NCBI GenBank assembly: GCA_003151655.1
Contig: PLYB01000296.1
Span: 734 to 6,140, forward strand
Length of the DNA: 5,407 nt
Source: Gallionellaceae bacterium
GTDB taxonomy: Bacteria > Pseudomonadota > Gammaproteobacteria > Burkholderiales > Gallionellaceae
Direction of reading: 5' to 3'
The position numbers and the translations under genes were made by a program. Shown here piece after piece: positions 1-5,035 of this stretch. The notes under the pieces were generated by a model that was given only the letters and a program-made list of their open reading frames with translations, searched no databases and was not told the origin of the DNA. The stretch's first letter is position 1. Each line of letters begins with the position of its first letter.

Positions 1-48
1 GACCAACGGATTAAAAGTCCGCTGCTCTACCGACTGAGCTATCGTCCC
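1..48 (-). tRNA. tRNA-Lys (anticodon UUU), 3' part cut off by the window edge
   Basis: Reading the minus strand from position 48, the sequence folds as nucleotides 1-48 of a standard tRNA. The acceptor 5' strand is GGGACGA (48-42), followed by U8 and A9. The D stem GCUC/GAGC pairs perfectly and carries the invariant GG of the D loop (31-30). The anticodon stem GCGGA/UCCGU has four Watson-Crick pairs and one G-U closing pair. The anticodon loop is CUUUUAA, giving UUU at positions 15-13, so the tRNA reads lysine AAA/AAG codons. Nucleotides 49-76 (T arm, 3' acceptor strand, any encoded CCA) lie outside the window. The gene has its own strong promoter just upstream (64-97). A tRNA-Lys downstream of tol-pal-cpoB is also known in Escherichia coli (lysT cluster), and downstream of queC in Pseudomonas as I recall. 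Queuosine made by its neighbours modifies GUN-anticodon tRNAs, not this one, so the proximity is not functional modification. Confidence 0.96.
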
Positions 49-63
49 TCATCCCAAAAGGAA

Positions 64-97
64 GCGCGCATTATACGGATTTGACCTTTGCTGTCAA
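64..97 (-). promoter_or_regulatory. Sigma-70 promoter of tRNA-Lys with consensus boxes and GC-rich discriminator
   Basis: On the minus strand a perfect -35 box TTGACA (97-92) is separated by 16 nt from a perfect -10 box TATAAT (75-70). Directly after the -10 box comes GCGCGC (69-64). Transcription should start near position 63-61, giving a leader of roughly 13-15 nt before the mature tRNA 5' end at 48. Consensus boxes with a short spacer and a GC-rich discriminator are the known hallmark of stable-RNA promoters that are growth-rate regulated and repressed by ppGpp/DksA. The regulation here is inferred from that pattern. No rho-independent terminator is visible between the queC stop (113) and this promoter, so readthrough from the upstream operon into the tRNA is possible. 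Confidence 0.9.
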
Positions 98-112
98 CGC
101 AAAACGGACTAT

Positions 113-787
113 CTATGCGTTGCGGTAGCGCGTTAAATCGGGAACTCCGGCGAGTTCGAAGCCGGTACGGCGCAAACGGCATGAGTCGCACACGCCGCAG
201 GCACGGCCTTGCTCGTCGGCTTGGTAACAGGAAACGGTGATGGTGTAATCCACGCCGAGTTTGATTCCCTGCTGGATGATTTCGGCTTTGCTCAGATGCA
301 ATAGCGGTGCATGCAAGGTGAGCGGGTGGCCTTCGACTGCCGCTTTGGTGGCGAGGTTGGACATGCGTTCGAACGCTTCTACGTATTCCGGGCGGCAATC
401 CGGGTAGCCGGAATAATCGACGGCATTCACGCCGAAGAATATATCCTGCGCCTGCAACACCTCAGCCCAGGCCAAGGCGAGTGACAGCATGATGGTGTTG
501 CGCGCGGGCACGTAGGTGAGCGGAATGCCGCTGCTCTCGTGTTCGGGGACGGCGATGTTGGAGTCGGTGAGGGCGGAGCCGCCGAAAGCGGTGAGATCGA
601 TGTTAATCACGCGGTGTTCGGTGGCACCCAGAGTCTTGGCCACGCGCGCAGCGGCGGCCAGTTCGGCATGATGGCGTTGCCCGTAATCCACGCTCAGCGC
701 GTAGCAGGCGAAGCCTTGTTGGCGCGCCATTGCTAGTACGGTTGCCGAATCGAGTCCGCCGGAAAGTAATACGACTGTGTTCTTCAT
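113..787 (-). CDS. queC: QueC, 7-cyano-7-deazaguanine (preQ0) synthase
   Basis: This 224-residue cytoplasmic enzyme converts 7-carboxy-7-deazaguanine to preQ0 using ammonia and ATP, the step after QueE in queuosine precursor synthesis. Visible motifs: the PP-loop SGGLDS at residues 9-14 (ATP pyrophosphatase fold), SVDYGQRH at 32-39, VPARNT at 93-98, DYSGYPDCRPE at 124-134, and four C-terminal zinc-ligand cysteines C187, C197, C200 and C203 (CGVCDSC block). Length is normal for the family. The ATG at 787 is chosen because MKNTVVLLSGG is the family N terminus; the open frame continues upstream to 922 but that part lies inside queE. The start overlaps the queE stop as ATGA (787-784) and is preceded by a modest AGGG ribosome site, so translation is probably coupled to queE. 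All key residues are present. queD and queF are not in the window. Confidence 0.97.
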   Translation of the reverse strand: MKNTVVLLSGGLDSATVLAMARQQGFACYALSVDYGQRHHAELAAAARVAKTLGATEHRVINIDLTAFGGSALTDSNIAVPEHESSGIPLTYVPARNTIMLSLALAWAEVLQAQDIFFGVNAVDYSGYPDCRPEYVEAFERMSNLATKAAVEGHPLTLHAPLLHLSKAEIIQQGIKLGVDYTITVSCYQADEQGRACGVCDSCRLRRTGFELAGVPDLTRYRNA

Positions 788-1449
788 TTTCCCTGTTGAT
801 TTCCCCACAGTAATTTGTGTAATTGTACTTGCAGACGCACATGCAGTTTGTCGCGCAATATCCACTCGGCGAGGTCGCGTGCTTCCAGTTGACCTTGCGC
901 GGGCGACAGCAGCACGGTGCATTTTTCCGGCAGATGATGATCTTCCAGTATTTGTTTTGCCCAGACGTAATCGGCTTCGTCACACAACACGAGTTTGATT
1001 TCGTCATGTGCATTCAGATGAACCAGATTACCCCACCGGTTTTTCTCCACTTCGCCGGAGGCGGGCGTTTTGATGTCCAGTACTTTGGATACGCGGGCAT
1101 CTACCGCACTGACCTCCAGCGCGCCGCAGGTTTCCAGCGATACGCTGTAGCCTGCATCGCACAGAGCTTGTAGCAGCGCGTGGCAGCTTTTTTGCGCCAG
1201 TGGCTCACCGCCGGTGACGCATACATAGTGTGTAGCGTACGAGTCCACCTGTTGCATGATCTCAGCCAGCGTTTGCATGCTGCCGCCGGTAAAAGCGTGG
1301 GTGGTGTCGCAGTAGGTGCAGCGTAGCGGGCAACCGGTCAGGCGGATAAATACCGTAGGGAGGCCGACGCGGGTGCTTTCACCCTGCAAGGAATAGAATA
1401 TTTCGCTGATGCGTAGCGATGTGCTTGCGCTAGATGCTGACATGGACAT
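784..1449 (-). CDS. queE: QueE, 7-carboxy-7-deazaguanine synthase (radical SAM)
   Basis: This 221-residue radical S-adenosylmethionine enzyme converts 6-carboxytetrahydropterin (the QueD product) to 7-carboxy-7-deazaguanine in the cytoplasm. The N-terminal EIFYSLQGES (residues 16-25) is the QueE signature, followed by the 4Fe-4S motif CPLRCTYCD with C40, C44 and C47 (CX3CX2C), and the SAM-binding TGGEPL at 79-84. The spacing is the classic CX3CX2C, not the CX14CX2C insertion known from Burkholderia multivorans QueE. Two in-frame ATGs exist, at 1449 and 1443, and sequence alone does not decide between them. Neither has a convincing Shine-Dalgarno, and the cpoB stop is only 7 nt upstream, so initiation probably depends on coupling to cpoB. 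The stop overlaps the queC start by 4 nt. Length and catalytic motifs are intact. Confidence 0.96.
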   Translation of the reverse strand: MSMSASSASTSLRISEIFYSLQGESTRVGLPTVFIRLTGCPLRCTYCDTTHAFTGGSMQTLAEIMQQVDSYATHYVCVTGGEPLAQKSCHALLQALCDAGYSVSLETCGALEVSAVDARVSKVLDIKTPASGEVEKNRWGNLVHLNAHDEIKLVLCDEADYVWAKQILEDHHLPEKCTVLLSPAQGQLEARDLAEWILRDKLHVRLQVQLHKLLWGNQQGK

Positions 1450-1456
1450 TCAAGAA

Positions 1457-2224
1457 CTATTTGAGTTTAGCCAAGTCTTTTTTGGCTTTAGCCGCAGCTT
1501 CAGAATTGGGAAATTTTGTAATGATCTGCTTGAGCGTAAGTTTTGCCGCATCTTGGTTATTCAGCGATTCCTGGCAATCGACAATGCTGAACATTACATC
1601 GGCAATCTTTGGATAGGTGTCAAATTTGCTGGCCAGTATTTGAAAGCTGGCCAAGCTGTTTTTGTAGTCTTTGAGTACAAAATAAGCATTGCCCATCCAG
1701 TAGCGCACGTTGGCCGTGTGAGCTGATTTCGGGTAGCTGTTCAGAAACTCCTGAAATGCCGTCACCGCATTCTGGTAGCTTTCCGCTTTGTAGAATCCGT
1801 AGGCGGCTTCCAACGCACGATTTTCAGTGACCGGATCTTCGGATTTGTTTTTTGATCCGCTCACCTTATTTGAGAAGGCGGTATCTACGGCTTCGAACCG
1901 GCGCAAGCGTCCGTCAAGATCGACATAAAAATCCTTTTGTCGCTTTTCGGTGTCCTGCAAATTGTGTTCCAGCTCTTCGTTCTGTCCGCGCAGTTTGCGC
2001 AATTCCGCATTCTGCGCGTCAATCGTGGTCTGCAAATCGAGTAGGGCGCTGGTTTGCTGTTTGCTGGATGCGTCCAGTTTGGTGAGTAACTCTTCTGCTG
2101 CCGCGAGGCGTGCCTCAATCTGACGAAGTTGTACGCGCGCCTCGGTGTCATTGAACAGCCCGGCAAATGCCGGGGCTGTCGCCAGACAAAATGCGCCAAA
2201 CAGGAATAAACGAAGCGTGCGCAC
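1457..2224 (-). CDS. cpoB: CpoB (YbgF), Tol-Pal-associated periplasmic coiled-coil/TPR protein
   Basis: CpoB is a periplasmic protein that, in E. coli, binds TolA and PBP1B and couples septal peptidoglycan synthesis to outer-membrane constriction. I start it at GTG 2224, 5 nt after the pal stop. This gives 255 residues with a clean Sec signal peptide (hydrophobic core LRLFLFGAFCLA, cleavage after A21 in AFA|GLFND). The frame is open to an ATG at 2269, but that would add 15 residues (MGTEPSHRY...) encoded inside pal and spoil the signal peptide. Residues about 27-112 form a heptad-rich coiled coil (trimerisation region), then a polar linker (SGSKNKSEDP), then three TPR-like helix pairs from about 136 to 250, including YWMGNAYF at 175-182. 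Length is close to E. coli CpoB (263). There is no clear Shine-Dalgarno before the GTG, so coupling to pal is likely. Confidence 0.93.
   Translation of the reverse strand: MRTLRLFLFGAFCLATAPAFAGLFNDTEARVQLRQIEARLAAAEELLTKLDASSKQQTSALLDLQTTIDAQNAELRKLRGQNEELEHNLQDTEKRQKDFYVDLDGRLRRFEAVDTAFSNKVSGSKNKSEDPVTENRALEAAYGFYKAESYQNAVTAFQEFLNSYPKSAHTANVRYWMGNAYFVLKDYKNSLASFQILASKFDTYPKIADVMFSIVDCQESLNNQDAAKLTLKQIITKFPNSEAAAKAKKDLAKLK
2155..2179 (-). other. GC-rich stem-loop in the early cpoB coding region
   Basis: Bases 2155-2164 (ACAGCCCGGC) can pair with 2170-2179 (GCCGGGGCTGT read from 2169) with a single bulged G and an AAAT loop on the plus strand (ATTT on the mRNA strand). In the mRNA it begins about 45 nt after the cpoB start and covers the codons of the signal-peptidase cleavage site. 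There is no U run after it on the minus strand, so it is not a rho-independent terminator. It may only reflect Ala/Pro/Gly codon composition. A role in translation or mRNA processing is speculative. Confidence 0.45.
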
Positions 2225-2229
2225 AGCGA

Positions 2230-2871
2230 TTATTTGTAGTTGATATCGGTGCGACGGTTCTGTGCCCACGAAGTCTCATCATGACCGGTGGCCAGCGGTT
2301 TTTCTTCACCGTAACTGATGGATTCGATCTGATCAATTTTGGCACCGGCTAAAGCCAAAGCTTTCTTGGTGTGGTTGGCACGGCGTTGACCAAGAGCCAA
2401 GTTATATTCACTGCTGCCGCGTTCATCGGCATTACCCTCGGCGCGAACTTTCTTATCCGGATGACTGGCCAGATAGGCACCGTGCGCTTCAATCGTTGCT
2501 TTGTCGGCATCCTGAATGGCATCTGCGTCAAAAGCGAAAAATACGCTACGCTTGGCCAGCGGGCTGGCAGGATCATTGAGCGGATCTTCTTTTGCCGCAT
2601 CGCTGCTTTCAGCTTTGGGTGGTGTCTCAACCGCTGCCGTTGCTTGAGCTACCGGAGCAGCGTCCGCAGACTCCAGCACTGCGGGGGTATCAGTTGTGTC
2701 CAGCGCCTTCGCATTTACATCCGCCGAGGTAGCCGTATCTACTTTTGGCGCTTCGGCAGGCGGAGTTGCCGAGCTGTGCTTTGGCGCTGATGACGAGTCG
2801 AACGGTGTATGGATGGCACCACAACCGGCCAGTAAATTAACCAGTACAACGCTCAATGCTAATTTTTTCAT
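2230..2871 (-). CDS. pal: Pal, peptidoglycan-associated outer-membrane lipoprotein
   Basis: Pal anchors the outer membrane to peptidoglycan and exchanges between peptidoglycan and TolB under TolQRA control. The 213-residue precursor begins MKKLALSVVLVNLLAGC, a lipoprotein signal with lipobox LAGC and lipidated C17; G18 at the next position is compatible with outer-membrane sorting. Residues about 22-105 are a long, disordered, Ala/Thr/Pro/Asp/Glu-rich tether. The OmpA-like domain follows from about 106 (KRSVFFAFD) to 213. It has EGNADERG at 145-152 and NLALGQRRA at 157-165; D149 and R164 align with the diaminopimelate-binding Asp and Arg of OmpA (D271, R286). SYGEEKP (186-192) and the C-terminal NRRTDINY match the family. 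It is about 40 residues longer than E. coli Pal (173), all in the tether. It lies 17 nt after tolB with a good ribosome site. Confidence 0.97.
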   Translation of the reverse strand: MKKLALSVVLVNLLAGCGAIHTPFDSSSAPKHSSATPPAEAPKVDTATSADVNAKALDTTDTPAVLESADAAPVAQATAAVETPPKAESSDAAKEDPLNDPASPLAKRSVFFAFDADAIQDADKATIEAHGAYLASHPDKKVRAEGNADERGSSEYNLALGQRRANHTKKALALAGAKIDQIESISYGEEKPLATGHDETSWAQNRRTDINYK

Positions 2872-2876
2872 GGGTA

Positions 2877-2880
2877 CTCC
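2877..2880 (-). promoter_or_regulatory. Ribosome binding site of pal (GGAG)
   Basis: The minus strand reads GGAG followed by TACCC and then the pal ATG at 2871, a 5-nt spacing that fixes the start. It sits in the 17-nt gap after the tolB stop. This independent site fits the need for much more Pal than TolQRA, though expression level cannot be seen from sequence. Confidence 0.8.
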
Positions 2881-2888
2881 AATGTAAA

Positions 2889-4151
2889 TTATTGCTTAAT
2901 AAACGGCCCCCAAGTGGGCTCGCGAATATCGCCTTGCTGCGGGGTCATTTTCTGCTTCACCCGACCATCGCTGGAAACAGTGGCCAATATACCACGACCA
3001 TGCGACTCCGTGGCAAACAGAACCAGTTTGCCATTCGGGGCAAAACTGGGTTTTTTCTCCCAACCGCCCGGGGTGAGAATCTGCACTTGTTTGGTCTCGA
3101 AATCCTGAACGGCAATGTGAAAGATGCCTTCATCGTAATGGGCAAACACAAAACTTTTGCCGTCCGGACTGTAGCGTGGTGAAAAATTATTTCTGCCCTC
3201 GAAGGTCAAGCGCTCGGCGCTCCCCCCTGCGACGGACATCCGGTAAATTTGCGCGCTGCCGCCACGGTCGGAAGTAAATATGAGACTGCGTCCGTCGGGG
3301 GAAAAGTTGGGTTCGGTGTCGATCGTGTCGCTGCTACTGATCCGGCGCAGGCCGCTGCCATTCGCGCGCACGAGGTATATCTGCGAGTTGCCATCGCTGG
3401 TCAAAACAATGGCAAGTTGTTGTCCGTCCGGCGACCAAGTGGGTGCGCTGTTACTCCCGGGGAGTGCGGCCAGCAAGGTGCGTTGCCGCGAGGTCAGTGA
3501 TTGGGAGTACACATAGGCTCGTCCCTGTTCAAAGCTGACATAAGCCAATGAGGTTCCATCCGGCGACCAGGCTGGCGACATGATCGGCTGGTTGGAGGAC
3601 AGCAAGGTTTGTTCGCCATAACCATCGCTGTCGGCTACCACTAAGCGGTTGTATTTTCCCTGACGATTGACGTAAGCAATGCGTGTGCTGAACACGCCGG
3701 GGTTGTTAGTTAGTTTTTCGTAAATAAAGTCGGATATACGGTGAGCAATAGCGCGTGATTGATCTCTGCTGGCAGAGATCGCCTGACCGAGTAATTCGGT
3801 CTTTTTTACGGTGTCCATCAAGTGGAGACGAACTTCGACCATATCATTCGGCAGTTTTACCACGCTGCCGAATGCCAGTGCGTCCACTTTTCCCCAATCG
3901 GCAAACTGCACCTCTTTTACTTCACGAGGAGTTTTCCCCGATGGTTCGATCAGCTTGAAAAGCCCGGTGCGAGCCAAGTCGTTGGCAACCACTTCGCTGA
4001 TGCGTTGATCAAGCGATCCTTCACCATCAAAACGGGTGATGGAGATGGGGATTTGATGTTCGCCCGCACCGGTAACTTCGATATCCAAAACCGCACGGGC
4101 TGGCAAAGCCTGACACAGCAAGATAAGTAAAGCGACTAGACGCAACGGCAT
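2889..4151 (-). CDS. tolB: TolB, periplasmic beta-propeller of the Tol-Pal system
   Basis: TolB binds Pal through its propeller and TolA through its mature N terminus, and so controls Pal release from peptidoglycan. The 420-residue precursor (E. coli 430) starts with a Sec signal (RLVALLILLCQALPARA, cleavage after A20). The N-terminal alpha/beta domain covers about 21-155, with ITRFDGEG, VVANDLARTGLFK and AHRISDFIYEKLT. The propeller follows with PD40/WD40-like blades, each with a SPDG-type loop: WSPDGTSLAYVS (195-206), WSPDGQQLAIVL (239-250), FSPDGRSLIFTS (283-294), YSPDGKSFVFAH (327-338), FAPNGKLVLFAT (370-381), and an incomplete final strand EPTWGPFIKQ. SDRGGSAQIYRM at 294-305 is the strongest family signature. 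The start is fixed by AAGGAG 5 nt before ATG 4151. The gap to tolA is 10 nt. An in-phase A_AAA_AAG heptamer with hairpins lies at codons 115-131. Confidence 0.97.
   Translation of the reverse strand: MPLRLVALLILLCQALPARAVLDIEVTGAGEHQIPISITRFDGEGSLDQRISEVVANDLARTGLFKLIEPSGKTPREVKEVQFADWGKVDALAFGSVVKLPNDMVEVRLHLMDTVKKTELLGQAISASRDQSRAIAHRISDFIYEKLTNNPGVFSTRIAYVNRQGKYNRLVVADSDGYGEQTLLSSNQPIMSPAWSPDGTSLAYVSFEQGRAYVYSQSLTSRQRTLLAALPGSNSAPTWSPDGQQLAIVLTSDGNSQIYLVRANGSGLRRISSSDTIDTEPNFSPDGRSLIFTSDRGGSAQIYRMSVAGGSAERLTFEGRNNFSPRYSPDGKSFVFAHYDEGIFHIAVQDFETKQVQILTPGGWEKKPSFAPNGKLVLFATESHGRGILATVSSDGRVKQKMTPQQGDIREPTWGPFIKQ
3761..3807. other. Double hairpin next to a T6/A6 tract inside tolB
   Basis: Two perfect inverted repeats lie side by side. 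The first has arms GATCTCTGC (3761-3769) and GCAGAGATC (3772-3780), effectively an 8-bp stem with a 4-nt loop. The second has arms GACCGA (3785-3790) and TCGGTC (3796-3801) with a 5-nt loop, immediately followed on the plus strand by TTTTTT (3802-3807). On the plus strand the second hairpin plus T6 resembles a short rho-independent terminator, antisense to tolB. On the tolB mRNA strand, bases 3807-3801 read A AAA AAG with AAA and AAG as the zero-frame codons (K116, K117), followed by the hairpins. Both readings are interpretations; the inverted repeats themselves are seen directly. Confidence 0.5.
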
Positions 4152-4156
4152 AAATT

Positions 4157-4162
4157 CTCCTT
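4157..4162 (-). promoter_or_regulatory. Ribosome binding site of tolB (AAGGAG)
   Basis: The minus strand reads AAGGAG, then AATTT, then the tolB ATG at 4151. It is the best Shine-Dalgarno in the window and its first base overlaps the last base of the tolA stop codon (TGA, 4164-4162), so a ribosome finishing tolA is delivered onto the tolB start. Confidence 0.85.
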
Positions 4163-4998
4163 CAATGATTGACCGGCTTTACCGACAAACGTAATTCGTG
4201 AAACACTCTGGCCAATTCCGGGTCAGGCGGGATCGGCAAAGGTTGCGCCTTGTAGATGGCGCGTTCGGCGGCGTTATCATACGCGGCATTGCCGCTACTT
4301 TTTACAAGTTTTACATTATCCATGACCAAACCGCCCGGCAACATGGTGACCAGAAATACCGCTTCGGCGTTTTCTGCCACGTCGGGTGGTAAATTGATGT
4401 TGCGGCTGATCTTGGCCCGAATCAAGTCGGTGTATTTGGCTACTTCACTGGCACTGTCCGCATCAATATCTGCGTGCATTTTAGCTCGGCGCTGTTGGAT
4501 TCGCTCTTCTTCCTGTGCCGCTTGCTCTGTCGTCTCACGCTGTTTGTCGAGTTTTTGTTGTGCCTCCTGCTGGCGTTGATTTTCAGCCGCCTGTTTTACC
4601 GCGCTGTCATCCGGCTTGGGCGGCGCTTTGGCTGCGGGCTCTTTCTTGGGCGCTATCGGTGGCGGTACTGTTTTTTTCTTTTCTTTGAATTCAATGTCCG
4701 CCTTTTTCGGAGCCACAGGCTCAATCGCTTTGGGCATAACTTTGGGCGCGACAGCTTTTTCCACTTTTGGAATAACCGGTGCTGGAGGGGGCGGTGGAGG
4801 CGGCGGGGCGGTTGGTAAAGGAGCAACTTCTACTACCTGATCTGGCAGTTTGTCCCACATTTCCACGACCATGTTGGGCGGTGTTTTTACGTGCCAGTTA
4901 ATACTGAAGTAAAGCAGAGAAAAGAAGAAGGCATGCACCACCAGTGCCAAAGCACCGGCGGAAAGCTTATGCGGCTCGTAATAAGTTAGCGCACTCAT
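4162..4998 (-). CDS. tolA: TolA, inner-membrane-anchored trans-periplasmic rod
   Basis: TolA links the TolQR proton-driven motor to TolB/Pal across the periplasm. The 278-residue protein has a short cytoplasmic N terminus and one membrane helix (about 12-34, LSAGALALVVHAFFFSLLYF) with H22 at the place of the conserved TolA/TonB helix histidine. The residue four before it is Ala, not the Ser of E. coli. A proline-rich segment (about 59-130) includes eight consecutive prolines (65-72) and TonB-like K/P/A repeats. A charged alpha-helical stretch (about 131-185, QRQQEAQQKLDKQRETTEQA) is much shorter than in E. coli TolA (421 residues). The C-terminal TolA/TonB-type domain (about 186-278) has AKISRNINLP, LPGGLV, KSSGNAAYDNAAERAI and PLPIPPDPELARVF. 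No cysteine is present. tolR ends 37 nt upstream; the start has no recognisable Shine-Dalgarno. Confidence 0.95.
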   Translation of the reverse strand: MSALTYYEPHKLSAGALALVVHAFFFSLLYFSINWHVKTPPNMVVEMWDKLPDQVVEVAPLPTAPPPPPPPPAPVIPKVEKAVAPKVMPKAIEPVAPKKADIEFKEKKKTVPPPIAPKKEPAAKAPPKPDDSAVKQAAENQRQQEAQQKLDKQRETTEQAAQEEERIQQRRAKMHADIDADSASEVAKYTDLIRAKISRNINLPPDVAENAEAVFLVTMLPGGLVMDNVKLVKSSGNAAYDNAAERAIYKAQPLPIPPDPELARVFHELRLSVKPVNH

Positions 4999-5027
4999 AT
5001 AAACGTAATCGGCATGCTGAGATTCAC
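4995..5027 (-). other. Possible tiny leader ORF overlapping the tolA start (very tentative)
   Basis: In the 37-nt gap between tolR and tolA, a frame opens with GTG at 5027 or ATG at 5015 and ends with TGA at 4997-4995, overlapping the tolA start codon as ATGA. It would encode 6 or 10 residues (MPITFI, or NLS-MPITFI with an N-terminal Met). Neither start has a clear Shine-Dalgarno, and such short frames arise easily by chance. It is listed only because tolA itself lacks a ribosome site and an ATGA overlap would provide translational coupling. Confidence 0.12.
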
Positions 5028-5035
5028 AATGTTGG

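Noticed and set aside
98..112. Rho-independent terminator after queC
   Set aside because: No inverted repeat followed by a U run is visible between the queC stop and the tRNA promoter.
788..922. Upstream extension of the queC frame to an ATG at 922 (269 residues)
   Set aside because: The extra 45 residues lie inside queE in another frame, and the family N terminus MKNTVVLLSGG begins exactly at 787 with an ATGA overlap.
823..1173. Plus-strand open frame of 116 residues opposite queE
   Set aside because: It is fully antisense to a gene with intact radical SAM motifs, shows no recognisable domain and looks like a frame shadow.
1628..1653. Direct repeat GCTGGCCA (1628-1635 and 1646-1653)
   Set aside because: Two short copies encoding similar TPR residues (LASF, LASK) in cpoB; no further copies, so not a repeat array.
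2225..2269. ATG at 2269 as the start of cpoB
   Set aside because: It lies within the pal 3' end and puts 15 polar residues before the signal peptide; GTG 2224 gives a normal Sec signal.
2371..2790. Plus-strand open frame of 139 residues opposite pal
   Set aside because: Antisense to the whole Pal tether and OmpA-like domain; Arg/Cys-rich composition is typical of a shadow frame.
2881..2905. AT-rich stretch upstream of pal as an internal promoter
   Set aside because: A TATAAT-like element is poor and I find no -35 box at a proper distance; the region is tolB 3' end plus the pal ribosome site.
3822..4130. Plus-strand open frame of 102 residues opposite the tolB N-terminal domain
   Set aside because: No ribosome site, no domain, and complete overlap with well-conserved TolB sequence.
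4474..4818. Plus-strand frames opposite the tolA linker, rich in Phe/Leu/Arg or Gly/Ala, which look membrane-like
   Set aside because: The composition is simply the complement of Lys/Pro/Glu codons in the TolA linker.
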